Shown in pieces: positions 27,955 to 35,936 of a DNA stretch of 64,000 nucleotides (positions within the stretch are counted from its first letter, which is position 1; every line of letters starts with the position of its first letter). Source of the stretch: Saprospiraceae bacterium. GTDB taxonomy: Bacteria > Bacteroidota > Bacteroidia > Chitinophagales > Saprospiraceae. The translations under genes were made by a program, and so were the position numbers. Location of the stretch: assembly GCA_016710115.1 (NCBI GenBank), contig JADJLN010000004.1, forward strand, positions 62,001 through 126,000. The letters are read 5' to 3'. The notes beneath the pieces are model-generated. The model saw only the letters and a program-made list of their open reading frames with translations. It was not told where the DNA came from and searched no databases.

Positions 27955-28581
27955 ATGAAATTGAAGGTATATACATTAGACGGCCAGGAAACAGGAAGAG
28001 AATTGGATCTTCCTCAGGAAATCTTTGGTGTTGAACCCAACGATCACGTGGTTTACCTTGCGGTAAAACAGTACCTCGCCAATCAGCGTCAGGGAACGGC
28101 CAAGTCCAAGGAGCGGAGTGAACTCTCCGGTTCCACCCGGAAGTTACATCGTCAGAAGGGTACAGGTGGATCTCGTAAGGGAGACATCAACAGCCCAACC
28201 TTTCGTGGTGGTGCGCGCGTCTTTGGACCTCGACCACGAAACCACAGTTTCCGGTTGAATAAAAAGGTCAAATCTCTGGCACGGAAGTCTGCACTGAGTG
28301 TGAAATATGCTGAAGGTGCCATCCGGATCATTGAAGATTTTGCCCTGGATGCACCGAAAACTACGGCGCTCAAGCAGATCCTGGCCAACCAGGGAATGGG
28401 AACCAGCAAGACCATGGTGGTAACCGCTGATTATGACATGAATCTGGTTCGTTCTTGCCAAAACCTGCCCAAGGCGAAGGTTTGTGCGGCCAGGGATTTG
28501 AATACATATGAAGTCCTGAATGCAAACCATCTGCTGATTGCAGAAGGAGCTGTTGCCAGGATTCGTGAAACTTTCGCATAA
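27955..28581 (+). CDS. rplD: 50S ribosomal protein uL4
   Basis: Exit-tunnel protein of the 50S subunit, 209 residues from the ATG at 27955 (upstream in-frame codons overlap rplC). QKGTGGSRKGDINSPTFRGG is the extended loop that lines the tunnel, followed by FGPRPRNHSFRLNKKVKSLA. In enterobacteria uL4 regulates its own operon through a leader RNA; no such leader was recognised here. The C-terminal LNANHLLIAEGAVARI closes the fold. Confidence 0.96.
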   Translation: MKLKVYTLDGQETGRELDLPQEIFGVEPNDHVVYLAVKQYLANQRQGTAKSKERSELSGSTRKLHRQKGTGGSRKGDINSPTFRGGARVFGPRPRNHSFRLNKKVKSLARKSALSVKYAEGAIRIIEDFALDAPKTTALKQILANQGMGTSKTMVVTADYDMNLVRSCQNLPKAKVCAARDLNTYEVLNANHLLIAEGAVARIRETFA

Positions 28582-28593
28582 CCGGAACTGATC

Positions 28594-28890
28594 ATGGGAA
28601 AACAGATATTGATCAAACCGCTGATCACCGAGAAGGCAGAACAACTCACTGAGAAGCGGAACCAGTTCACCTTTGTTGTTGACAAAAAGGCAAACAAGGT
28701 GGAGATCCGCAAAGCGGTTGAACAGATGTATAGTGTCCATGTGACAGCTGTGAATACAGCCATCATGCCGGCCAAGACCCGTAACCGGAATACGAAGGCG
28801 GGTTTTATCCGTGGACATGTTTCTTCCTACAAGAAGGCCATTGTGACCTTGGTTGCAGGAGAGACGATTGATCTGTACGGTGATATTTAA
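28594..28890 (+). CDS. rplW: 50S ribosomal protein uL23
   Basis: The 98-residue protein sits at the exit of the 50S tunnel and docks trigger factor and SRP. It begins LIKPLITEKAEQLTEKRNQFTF and contains VDKKANKVEIRKAVEQMY with the usual beta-alpha fold. The stretch MPAKTRNRNTKAGFIRGHVSSYKK holds the loop basic residues that bind 23S rRNA. Spacing is 12 bp from rplD and 25 bp to rplB. Confidence 0.97.
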   Translation: MGKQILIKPLITEKAEQLTEKRNQFTFVVDKKANKVEIRKAVEQMYSVHVTAVNTAIMPAKTRNRNTKAGFIRGHVSSYKKAIVTLVAGETIDLYGDI

Positions 28891-28915
28891 CAGGACCAGG
28901 CAAATTTGAGATACC

Positions 28916-29743
28916 ATGCCCGTTAGAAAATTAAATCCAGTTTCACCAGGTCAGCGTCACCGCGTGGCGAATACCTTCAGTGAAGTGACATGCTCTGAGC
29001 CGGAGAAAAGTCTGTTGTCGAAGATCTCTTCGACAGGTGGCCGCAGCCGGACAGGTAAGATGACCGTTAGGAATCGGGGTGGAGGCCACAAGCGCCGCTA
29101 CCGTATTGTTGATTTCAAGCGGGATAAGGACGGTATTCCAGCTACGGTGAAGACGATCGAGTATGATCCGAATCGCTCTGCATTTATCAGCCTGCTGGTA
29201 TATGCTGATGGAGAAAAGCGCTATATCATTGCGCCAAAGGGCATCAAAGTCGGTGATACACTGCTGTCTGGAAAAGGTGCTGCGCCCTCTGTTGGCAACA
29301 CACTTTTGCTGAGTGAAGTGCCCCTGGGAACTGAAATTCATGCGATTGAAATGCAGCCGGGTAAGGGTGCAGCGATTGCACGGAGTGCAGGAACATACGC
29401 TATCCTGGCAAACCGGGAAGAAAAATACGGTGTGTTGCGCTTGCCTTCTGGTGAAACTCGCCGGATCCTGCTGACCTGCCGTGCGACGATGGGTGTGGCT
29501 TCCAATCCGGATCATGGTTTGACTGTGATGGGTAAGGCGGGACGGAATCGTTGGGCCGGCCGACGTCCACGAGTTCGTGGTGTAGCGATGAACCCTGTCG
29601 ATCACCCCATGGGTGGTGGTGAAGGCCGTGCTTCAGGAGGTCACCCGACTTCACGTACGGGAATTATGGCCAAAGGCCAGAAGACCCGGAGCAGGAAGAA
29701 GCCTTCCAGCAAGTTGATCATCAATCGTAGGAAAACGAAATAG
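28916..29743 (+). CDS. rplB: 50S ribosomal protein uL2
   Basis: Universally conserved 50S protein needed for subunit joining and peptidyl transfer, 275 residues. KMTVRNRGGGHKRRYRIVDF and the C-terminal RGVAMNPVDHPMGGGEGRA (with the conserved His important for activity) are present, as is GRNRWAGRRPRVRG. No insertion or truncation is visible. It is 22 bp from rpsS. Confidence 0.98.
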   Translation: MPVRKLNPVSPGQRHRVANTFSEVTCSEPEKSLLSKISSTGGRSRTGKMTVRNRGGGHKRRYRIVDFKRDKDGIPATVKTIEYDPNRSAFISLLVYADGEKRYIIAPKGIKVGDTLLSGKGAAPSVGNTLLLSEVPLGTEIHAIEMQPGKGAAIARSAGTYAILANREEKYGVLRLPSGETRRILLTCRATMGVASNPDHGLTVMGKAGRNRWAGRRPRVRGVAMNPVDHPMGGGEGRASGGHPTSRTGIMAKGQKTRSRKKPSSKLIINRRKTK

Positions 29744-29765
29744 TAAGCGATAATCTTCCGTACCA

Positions 29766-30035
29766 ATGGCAAGATCAGTAAAAAAAGGACCTTATGTATT
29801 CCACAAGCTGCTGCAGAAGGTGCAGATAGCAAAGGAATCCGCAAAGAAGCAAGTCATCAAGACCTGGAGCCGTGCATCCATGATCATCCCCGATATGGTG
29901 GGTGAGACGATTGCGGTGCACAATGGAAAGACCTTTGTTCCAGTCTATGTGACAGAAAACATGGTAGGGCATAAACTGGGAGAATTCGCACCTACGCGGA
30001 ACTTCCGGGGCCATGCCGGTAACCGGAAAAAATAA
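29766..30035 (+). CDS. rpsS: 30S ribosomal protein uS19
   Basis: Small head protein of 89 residues that forms a complex with uS13 near the A-site. It begins MARSVKKGPYVFHKLLQKV and has TWSRASMIIPDMVGETIAVHNG and MVGHKLGEFAPTRNFRGHAG, the most conserved part. Normal length and position between rplB and rplV. Confidence 0.98.
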   Translation: MARSVKKGPYVFHKLLQKVQIAKESAKKQVIKTWSRASMIIPDMVGETIAVHNGKTFVPVYVTENMVGHKLGEFAPTRNFRGHAGNRKK

Positions 30036-30057
30036 AGCAGGCTAAAAACAGACTTCC

Positions 30058-30444
30058 ATGGAAGCGGTAGCAAAACTGAAAAATTGTCCTTTGTCAGCGC
30101 GCAAGATGCGCTTGGTAGTTGACAATATCCGGGGTCGAAACGTTGTCGACGCCTTGAATATCCTGAAATTCACCCGCAATGAAGCGGCTGTATGGTTGGA
30201 GAAGGTGTTACTGTCAGCAATTGCAAACTGGGAGAACAAGTCCGGAATGCAGAGCAGTGCAGATGAGTTCGATCTCTATGTAAAGGAAGCGTTTTCGGAT
30301 GAAGCGGGAATGCTGAAGCGTTTCCGTCCGGCCCCTCATGGTCGGGCACACCGGATTCGCAAGCGGAGTAATCATGTCACACTGGTCGTCTCTAATCGAG
30401 TGCCAATGGAACAGGATGCTGTTGTAGCCGGAGAAGAAGAATAA
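30058..30444 (+). CDS. rplV: 50S ribosomal protein uL22
   Basis: Tunnel protein of the 50S subunit, 128 residues. The N-terminal helix region LKNCPLSARKMRLVVDNIRG and the extended loop MLKRFRPAPHGRAHRIRKRSN, where macrolide resistance changes occur in other bacteria, are present and normal. The C-terminus extends with an acidic tail (AVVAGEEE) past the usual end, as in several Bacteroidota. 28 bp before rpsC. Confidence 0.97.
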   Translation: MEAVAKLKNCPLSARKMRLVVDNIRGRNVVDALNILKFTRNEAAVWLEKVLLSAIANWENKSGMQSSADEFDLYVKEAFSDEAGMLKRFRPAPHGRAHRIRKRSNHVTLVVSNRVPMEQDAVVAGEEE

Positions 30445-30472
30445 TTAAAGGAACTGATAAGAACCTGAATTC

Positions 30473-31282
30473 ATGGGTCAAAAGACAAATCCAATCGGTA
30501 ACCGCCTCGGGATCATTCGGGGCTGGGAATCCAACTGGTTCGCCACGAAGGATTACGGTATCAAAGTCGTTGAAGATGAAAAGATCCGAAAGTATCTCCG
30601 TGCTCGTATTCAGAAGGGCGGAATCTCTCAGATCGTTATCGAACGGACTCTGAAGCGGATCAGCGTCACTATTCATACATCCCGTCCCGGTATTATTATC
30701 GGTAAGGGAGGTTCGGAAGTGGACCGGGTACGTGAGGAGTTGAAGAAGTTGTCCGCGAAGGATGTGCAGATCAACATCGTGGAGATCCGCAAGCCGGAGA
30801 TGGACGCATATATCGTAGGTGAATCGATCGCCAAGCAGATTGAAGCGCGTATCAATTATCGCCGAGCCATCAAGATGTCCATCCAATCGACCATGCGGGC
30901 CGGTGCGGAAGGGATCAAGGTGCGGATCGGAGGTCGATTGAACGGAGCAGAAATTGCTCGTCGTGAAGAGTACAAAGAAGGGCGAACCCCTTTACATACG
31001 TTCCGTGCGGATATCGACTATGCTCTGGTTGAAGCGCAGACGGTTTATGGCAAGATTGGTATCAAGGTCTGGATTTGTAAGGGAGAGGTTCTCGGCAAGC
31101 GTGATCTGTCACCTCATGTTGGCGTGGAGACACGCGGTGCCAGCGGTGGTGGAGGTAATGAACGTGGCGGAGGAGGAGGAGACCGTCGTGGTGGTGGAGA
31201 CCGTCGTGGTGGTGGAGATCGCCGCGGAGGAGGAGACCGTCGTGGTGGTGGAGATCGCCGCGGGGGAGGAGATCGTCGTTAG
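30473..31282 (+). CDS. rpsC: 30S ribosomal protein uS3 with a repetitive Gly/Arg/Asp C-terminal tail
   Basis: mRNA-entry protein of the 30S subunit. MGQKTNPIGNRLGIIRGWES, the KH domain with RPGIIIGKGGSEVDRVREEL, and the C-terminal domain with RAGAEGIKVRIGGRLNGAEIARRE are normal to about residue 220. The protein then has an extra tail of about 47 residues made of six DRR units separated by GGG, after a Gly-rich lead-in. The tail DNA (31140-31280) is a near-perfect 18-bp tandem repeat. Such RGG-like tails bind RNA in other proteins; here this is an inference. The stop at 31282 is followed by an 87-bp gap with a promoter-like element. Confidence 0.96.
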   Translation: MGQKTNPIGNRLGIIRGWESNWFATKDYGIKVVEDEKIRKYLRARIQKGGISQIVIERTLKRISVTIHTSRPGIIIGKGGSEVDRVREELKKLSAKDVQINIVEIRKPEMDAYIVGESIAKQIEARINYRRAIKMSIQSTMRAGAEGIKVRIGGRLNGAEIARREEYKEGRTPLHTFRADIDYALVEAQTVYGKIGIKVWICKGEVLGKRDLSPHVGVETRGASGGGGNERGGGGGDRRGGGDRRGGGDRRGGGDRRGGGDRRGGGDRR

Positions 31283-31302
31283 TATTTACGCTGAAAAACC
31301 TG

Positions 31303-31310
31303 TACCTTTG
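31303..31310 (+). promoter_or_regulatory. Possible internal promoter between rpsC and rplP
   Basis: TACCTTTG matches the Bacteroidota -7 consensus TAnnTTTG exactly, and TTAG about 20 bp upstream (31279-31282) is one base from TTTG. It would give the rplP-to-rplQ half its own transcript start, 50-60 nt before rplP. Confidence 0.45.
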
Positions 31311-31369
31311 CCCTGCTTTTTTCGGAACGGGGGATAAAAATGTGTTAAACACCGGGAAAACAAAGCTTT

Positions 31370-31789
31370 ATGTTACAGCCCAAACGTCAGAAATACCGCA
31401 AACAACAGAAGGGGCGGATCAAGGGAATCGCTTACAAGGGGAGTAGTATCTCTTTCGGTTCCTTCGCCTTGAAATCGTTGGATGCATCCTATATCACCAA
31501 CCGTCAGTTGGAAGCTGCACGTATTGCCATGACCCGTTATATGAAACGGGAAGGTAAAGTGTGGATCCGCATCTTCCCGGACAAGCCGATTACGAACAAG
31601 CCATTGGAAGTCCGTATGGGTAAGGGTAAGGGAGCTGTAGACCATTTTGTGGCTGTGGTCAAGCCGGGACGGATCATGTTTGAGATCGATGGTGTATCAC
31701 CGGAGATCGCCGTAGAGGCATTGCGTTTGGCAGCTCAGAAGTTGCCGGTGCATACCAAGACGGTTCAACGTCACGATTACGAAGGATAA
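31370..31789 (+). CDS. rplP: 50S ribosomal protein uL16
   Basis: A-site protein of the 50S subunit, 139 residues. It opens MLQPKRQKYRKQQKGRIKGIA and contains the conserved block TNKPLEVRMGKGKGAVDHFVAVVKPGRIMFEIDG. The Arg that is hydroxylated in E. coli lies in the PLEVRMGKGKG loop (here Arg after V). Family length, no irregularity. It follows the putative internal promoter by 60 bp. Confidence 0.97.
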   Translation: MLQPKRQKYRKQQKGRIKGIAYKGSSISFGSFALKSLDASYITNRQLEAARIAMTRYMKREGKVWIRIFPDKPITNKPLEVRMGKGKGAVDHFVAVVKPGRIMFEIDGVSPEIAVEALRLAAQKLPVHTKTVQRHDYEG

Positions 31790-31809
31790 CCAGGAAAAGG
31801 TGCATAGCT

Positions 31810-32073
31810 ATGCCTAGTAAGAAATCTATTGAACTGCAGGAATTTTCCGATGCCGATCTGCTGAACGAGTTGAAGGAAACGGAGGCGCAGTTTCAGAAAT
31901 TGAAGTTTGATCACGCGATCAAAGGGTTGGATAACCCGATTACGATCAAAGAGGTTCGACGCGATATTGCTCGCCTGCAGACGGAGGTTCGCCGCCGAGA
32001 AGTAGCGGCGATGTCTGCAGGAGAAGTTGCCATGCGCGATCGTATTCGGAATCGCAGAAAAAACAACAAGTAA
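31810..32073 (+). CDS. rpmC: 50S ribosomal protein uL29, extended C-terminus
   Basis: Small helical hairpin protein next to the tunnel exit, helping to dock SRP and trigger factor. The core (residues 7-63) has LQEFSDADLLNELKETEAQF and DNPITIKEVRRDIARLQTEV. At 87 residues it is longer than the usual 60-70: a basic tail of about 20 residues (AMSAGEVAMRDRIRNRRKNNK) follows the second helix. The tail looks like an RNA-binding extension. Confidence 0.95.
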   Translation: MPSKKSIELQEFSDADLLNELKETEAQFQKLKFDHAIKGLDNPITIKEVRRDIARLQTEVRRREVAAMSAGEVAMRDRIRNRRKNNK

Positions 32074-32096
32074 CGCCTTGCTGTCAATCGAGACTT

Positions 32097-32357
32097 ATGA
32101 CTGAAGAAAGAAAGCAGAGGAAACAGCGTGGTGGGGTTGTCACCAGTAACAAGATGACCAAAACCATCACGGTATCCGTAGAGCGGCGCTTGCGTCATCC
32201 TATCTATGGAAAATTCGTCAAAAAGACGAAAAAGTTCATGGCTCACGATGAAAACACCGAATGTCAAATCGGTGATCTTGTGAAGATCATGGAAACACGC
32301 CCACTGAGCAAGCGCAAGCGCTGGCGTTTCGTGGAAGTGTTGGAGAAAGCGAAATAA
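32097..32357 (+). CDS. rpsQ: 30S ribosomal protein uS17
   Basis: OB-fold 30S protein of 86 residues, binding 16S rRNA helix 11. RGGVVTSNKMTKTITVSVERR and HPIYGKFVKKTKKFMAHDENT are the family blocks, and MEVARPLS-type GDLVKIMETRPLSKRKRWRFVEVL closes the fold. It overlaps nothing; 23 bp after rpmC. Confidence 0.97.
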   Translation: MTEERKQRKQRGGVVTSNKMTKTITVSVERRLRHPIYGKFVKKTKKFMAHDENTECQIGDLVKIMETRPLSKRKRWRFVEVLEKAK

Positions 32358-32384
32358 TTAGTGAACTGATAATAAGCGGAAGCG

Positions 32385-32750
32385 ATGATACAGCAAGAAT
32401 CCCGGTTGAGAGTAGCGGATAACAGTGGGGCCAAGGAGGTCCTCTGTATTCGGGTTCTCGGTGGCTCCCGTCGACGGTATGCCTCTATAGGAGACAAGAT
32501 CGTAGTGACAGTGAAGGATGCTACCCCTGGTGGTCTGAAAAAGGGGACGGTGTCCAAAGCCGTCATCGTTCGGACAAAAAAAGAGATCCGTCGCCGGGAT
32601 GGTTCATACATCCGTTTTGACGACAATGCAGTTGTTCTGTTGAACAATAATGATGAACCCAGGGGAACCCGGATTTTTGGTCCGGTCGCTCGTGAGTTAC
32701 GGGATCGTGATTACATGCGAATTGTATCACTCGCTCCTGAAGTCCTTTAA
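32385..32750 (+). CDS. rplN: 50S ribosomal protein uL14
   Basis: The 121-residue interface protein of the 50S subunit, which contacts 16S rRNA and uL19 and is the binding site of the silencing factor RsfS. It starts MIQQESRLRVADNSGAKEVLCI and includes VIVRTKKEIRRRDGSYIRFDDNA and EPRGTRIFGPVARELR. All landmarks are normal. Confidence 0.98.
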   Translation: MIQQESRLRVADNSGAKEVLCIRVLGGSRRRYASIGDKIVVTVKDATPGGLKKGTVSKAVIVRTKKEIRRRDGSYIRFDDNAVVLLNNNDEPRGTRIFGPVARELRDRDYMRIVSLAPEVL

Positions 32751-32771
32751 TCAAAGAGAAAGAAAGCGGCC

Positions 32772-33125
32772 ATGGCTCAGCAAAAGAAATCAGTCAGTCA
32801 GCAAAAGCGCTTCCAGCCGAAGCTCCATGTCAAAAAAGGAGATCGTGTGCGCGTGATCGCTGGTTCTCACAAAGGGAAGGAAGGCGAGATTCTTCGTGTC
32901 TTTCCCGAAAAGAACCGGGCGATCGTTGACAATGTCAATCTCATGAAAAAACATGTCAAGCCGACCCAGAACGCCCAGGGAGGAATTCACGAGATCGCAG
33001 CACCACTGCATCTTTCCAACCTGATGGTGCTGGATCCAAAGACCAATCAGCCTACCCGGGTAGGACGCAAGGAAGTGGACGGCAAGCTTGTCCGTTATTC
33101 GAAAAAAACCGGTGAAATCATTTAG
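32772..33125 (+). CDS. rplX: 50S ribosomal protein uL24
   Basis: KOW-domain protein that helps start 50S assembly. KLHVKKGDRVRVIAGSHKGKEGEIL is the KOW motif, followed by VNLMKKHVKPTQNAQGGI. The N-terminus (MAQQKKSVSQQKRFQP) is a basic addition of about 12 residues. At 117 residues it is slightly longer than E. coli uL24. The stop is only 2 bp before the rplE ATG. Confidence 0.97.
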   Translation: MAQQKKSVSQQKRFQPKLHVKKGDRVRVIAGSHKGKEGEILRVFPEKNRAIVDNVNLMKKHVKPTQNAQGGIHEIAAPLHLSNLMVLDPKTNQPTRVGRKEVDGKLVRYSKKTGEII

Positions 33126-33127
33126 TG

Positions 33128-33688
33128 ATGAGCTACCAACCGAGTCTTAGAAAACATTATCAAGAGCACGTAGTGCCGGCCCTGATGAAGCAGTTTAATT
33201 ACAGCAACATCATGGAAGTTCCCAAGTTGGTCAAGATTGCCATCAATCAGGGAGTAGGCGGCGCAACCCAGGACAAAAAGCTGGTGGATGGTGCATTGAA
33301 GGAAATGACGACCATTGCCGGTCAGAAAGCCGTGCCGACTAAGGCCCGAAAGTCAGTCTCCAACTTCAAGTTGCGGGAAGGCATGACCATCGGTGTACGG
33401 GTGACCCTGCGCAATGATCAGATGTTTGAATTCATGGAGCGTTTGGTCGCCATCGCACTACCTCGTGTTCGAGATTTTCGTGGGATCAATGATAAGTCCT
33501 TTGATGGTCGTGGCAATTACACCATGGGCGTCACGGAACAAATTATCTTTCCGGAAATCGACATTGACAAGGTGGATTCCATCAGTGGTATGGATATCAC
33601 CTTTGTGACGACGGCAAAGACAGATGCAGAAGCTTTGGCTCTACTCAAGGAAATGGGTATGCCATTCAAGAACCAACAACGCAATTGA
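33128..33688 (+). CDS. rplE: 50S ribosomal protein uL5
   Basis: Binds 5S rRNA and contacts the P-site tRNA. I prefer the ATG at 33128 (MSYQPSLRKHYQEHVVPALM) over the GTG one codon earlier, which overlaps the rplX stop. VPKLVKIAINQGVGGATQDKK, ARKSVSNFKLREGMTIGVRV and DFRGINDKSFDGRGNYTMGV are family blocks. About 186 residues, normal. Nine bases before rpsN. Confidence 0.97.
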   Translation: MSYQPSLRKHYQEHVVPALMKQFNYSNIMEVPKLVKIAINQGVGGATQDKKLVDGALKEMTTIAGQKAVPTKARKSVSNFKLREGMTIGVRVTLRNDQMFEFMERLVAIALPRVRDFRGINDKSFDGRGNYTMGVTEQIIFPEIDIDKVDSISGMDITFVTTAKTDAEALALLKEMGMPFKNQQRN

Positions 33689-33697
33689 TCCAACGAT

Positions 33698-33967
33698 ATG
33701 GCAAAGAAATCCATCATAGCAAGAGAGGCCAAGCGGAAGCGTATGGTAAGCAAGTTTGCTGACCTGCGTACACAATTGAAGGAAGAAGGGCGTTGGGACG
33801 AACTGGACAAGTTGCCCAGGAATTCCTCTGCCAAACGTCTTCACAACCGGTGTTTGTTGACCGGTAGGCCAAAGGGCTATATGCGCAAGTTTGGACTCTG
33901 TCGGGTGATGTTCCGTCAGATGGCCAATGAAGGAAAAATCCCAGGTGTCACTAAGGCCAGCTGGTAA
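33698..33967 (+). CDS. rpsN: 30S ribosomal protein uS14, zinc-free type
   Basis: Head protein of the 30S subunit, 89 residues, the long form without a zinc ribbon: only two isolated Cys are present (RCLLTGRPKGYMRKFGLCR) and no CxxC pair. MAKKSIIAREAKRKRMVSKF and LCRVMFRQMANEGKIPGVTKASW frame the protein. The rpsH ATG is 31 bp downstream. Confidence 0.97.
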   Translation: MAKKSIIAREAKRKRMVSKFADLRTQLKEEGRWDELDKLPRNSSAKRLHNRCLLTGRPKGYMRKFGLCRVMFRQMANEGKIPGVTKASW

Positions 33968-33998
33968 TTCACATTTCAAATATTCGAATTCGCACATT

Positions 33999-34403
33999 AT
34001 GCTGATTCTTGACCCCATAGCAGACTATTTGACCCGGATCCGCAACGCGCAGATGGCCGGCCATAGTACAGTTGAAATCCCTTCTTCCAAGTTGAAGCGG
34101 GAGATGACAAAGATTCTGTATGATCATGGCTTCATCTTCAAGTACAAGTTTGATTCGGAGTCTGGAAAATTCGATACGATCAAGATTGCGTTGAAGTATG
34201 ATGCTGCAACGCGTCAGCCTGTTATTCGGGAATTGGGTCGGATCAGCCGTCCAGGTTTGCGGAAGTATGTCAAATCGACCGAAATGCCGAGGATCATTAA
34301 TGGTCTGGGTATAGCGATCGTCTCTACCTCTCACGGTATTATGACGGACAAGCAGGCACGTGAGCAGAATGTCGGTGGAGAATTGCTGTGTTATATCTAT
34401 TAA
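33999..34403 (+). CDS. rpsH: 30S ribosomal protein uS8
   Basis: Central-domain 30S assembly protein, about 134 residues. The start is the ATG at 33999 (MLILDPIADYLTRIRNAQMA), since the open frame's earlier start at 33927 overlaps rpsN. STVEIPSSKLKREMTKILYDHGF and the C-terminal block IVSTSHGIMTDKQAREQNVGGELLCYIY are family signatures. In E. coli this protein regulates the spc operon through an RNA site in rplE; that site cannot be confirmed by reading. Confidence 0.97.
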   Translation: MLILDPIADYLTRIRNAQMAGHSTVEIPSSKLKREMTKILYDHGFIFKYKFDSESGKFDTIKIALKYDAATRQPVIRELGRISRPGLRKYVKSTEMPRIINGLGIAIVSTSHGIMTDKQAREQNVGGELLCYIY

Positions 34404-34426
34404 TCTGAAGGATAAATCAGGAGACT

Positions 34427-34984
34427 ATGTCCCGGATAGGTAAAATGCCCATCACCATTCCAAGTGGAGTGGCGATTACGGTGGAAAAAAATAACGTGGT
34501 GAAGGTGAAGGGCCCGAAAGGGGAACTCTTCCAGCCAGTCGATAAGGACCTGGTGGTAAACATTGAAGACGGTGAGTTGACCATCGTACGCCCCACAGAA
34601 CAGAAACGCCACAAGGCGATGCACGGATTGTACCGTTCACTCGTGGCGAATATGGTTCAGGGAGTATCTGAGGGTTTTACCCGTTCTCTGGAGTTGGTTG
34701 GTGTCGGTTATCGTTGTGCCAATACAGGGCAACTGCTCGAGTTGGCACTGGGATATTCTCACCCGATTTACTTCTATGTTCCGGAAGAAGTGAAGCTGAG
34801 CACAAAAATGGAAAAGGGTAGCAACCCGACCGTGATCCTTGAATCATCCGACAAGCAATTGATCGGACAGATTGCTGCAAAGATCAGGGCCTTCCGGAAA
34901 CCTGAGCCTTACAAAGGCAAAGGGGTACGGTACACTGGTGAAGTCATTCGCAGGAAGGCAGGTAAGGCTGCTGCGAAGAAATAA
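34427..34984 (+). CDS. rplF: 50S ribosomal protein uL6
   Basis: Protein at the base of the 50S stalk near the factor-binding site, 185 residues with two similar halves. MSRIGKMPITIPSGVAITVEKN opens it, MVQGVSEGFTRSLELVGVGYR links the halves, and the C-terminal RAFRKPEPYKGKGVRYTGEV is the most conserved block. It ends in the basic KAGKAAAKK. Normal length. Confidence 0.98.
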   Translation: MSRIGKMPITIPSGVAITVEKNNVVKVKGPKGELFQPVDKDLVVNIEDGELTIVRPTEQKRHKAMHGLYRSLVANMVQGVSEGFTRSLELVGVGYRCANTGQLLELALGYSHPIYFYVPEEVKLSTKMEKGSNPTVILESSDKQLIGQIAAKIRAFRKPEPYKGKGVRYTGEVIRRKAGKAAAKK

Positions 34985-35014
34985 TTAAGCTGTTGATTCC
35001 AATCTAGAGAGATC

Positions 35015-35368
35015 ATGAAATTTCAAAAAGAGAACCGGCGGAAACGGATTCATATGCGCATCCGGAACAAGATTCGCGGCAATGCCGAGTGTCCCCGGAT
35101 ATCCGTTTATCGGAGCAATTTGCAGATCTACTGCCAGCTGATCGATGACCTGAACGGGCATACTCTGGTTTCTGTTTCATCCAAGGATGCCGCTGTGGAA
35201 AAGGGGCTTAACAAGGTTGAACAATCACGGGCAGTGGGAAAACTTCTGGCTGCGAAGGCCAAGGAGGCCAACATTGAAAAGGTCATCTTTGACCGGTCCG
35301 GTTATTTATATCACGGTCGTATCAAGGCGTTGGCCGATGGCGCTCGCGAAGGCGGATTGAACTTTTAA
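35015..35368 (+). CDS. rplR: 50S ribosomal protein uL18
   Basis: 5S rRNA-binding protein of 117 residues. RISVYRSNLQIYCQLIDDLNG, LVSVSSKDAAVEKG and VIFDRSGYLYHGRIKALADGAREGGLNF are the family motifs. The N-terminus is Arg/Lys-rich (KFQKENRRKRIHMRIRNKI) as required for 5S binding. The rpsE start follows after 34 bp. Confidence 0.98.
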   Translation: MKFQKENRRKRIHMRIRNKIRGNAECPRISVYRSNLQIYCQLIDDLNGHTLVSVSSKDAAVEKGLNKVEQSRAVGKLLAAKAKEANIEKVIFDRSGYLYHGRIKALADGAREGGLNF

Positions 35369-35402
35369 GTATTCAAGGCACCAAGCAAATGGCAAAAATC
35401 AA

Positions 35403-35906
35403 ATGAACCGGGTACGCCCGGCTGAAACTGAACTGAAGGAGAAACTGGTTACCCTCAACCGGGTGGCAAAAGTGACCAAAGGTGGACGTACGTTCAGCTT
35501 TGCCGCTGTTGTCGTCGTTGGTGATGGTAATGGTACAGTCGGGTATGGCCTTGGTAAAGCACGTGATGTGCAGGAAGCAATCGCCAAGGCGGTTGATGAT
35601 GCCAAGAAGGACCTGATCAAAGTACCTATCCTGAAAGGAACAATCCCGCATACCCAGAAAGGAAAGTATGGTGCCGGTCGTGTTTTGATCAAGCCGGCCT
35701 CCCATGGTACGGGTGTCATTGCCGGTGGTGCTATGCGTGCTGTTCTGGAAAGCGCAGGTTTTCATGACGTGCTTGCAAAATCACATGGATCTTCCAATCC
35801 ACATAACGTGATCAAGGCAACCCTGGATGCATTATCCAAATTGCGGACGCCATATGATGTAGCTCGTCAGCGTGGAGTCAAATTAGACCGCTTGTTCAAC
35901 GCTTGA
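35403..35906 (+). CDS. rpsE: 30S ribosomal protein uS5
   Basis: 30S protein that guards translational accuracy and mRNA entry, 167 residues. LVTLNRVAKVTKGGRTFSFAA, VVVGDGNGTVGYGLGKARDV and HGTGVIAGGAMRAVLESAG are diagnostic. The ATG at 35403 overlaps the stop of a six-codon frame starting with ATG at 35389 (MAKIK, then TGA). Bacteroidota uS5 proteins often start MAK, so the true start may be 35389 with one A missing from the AAATG run. The only possible frame fault I see in the ribosomal block. Confidence 0.96.
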   Translation: MNRVRPAETELKEKLVTLNRVAKVTKGGRTFSFAAVVVVGDGNGTVGYGLGKARDVQEAIAKAVDDAKKDLIKVPILKGTIPHTQKGKYGAGRVLIKPASHGTGVIAGGAMRAVLESAGFHDVLAKSHGSSNPHNVIKATLDALSKLRTPYDVARQRGVKLDRLFNA

Positions 35907-35936
35907 GCATAGTTTTTGCAGATAAAGGATCTACCT

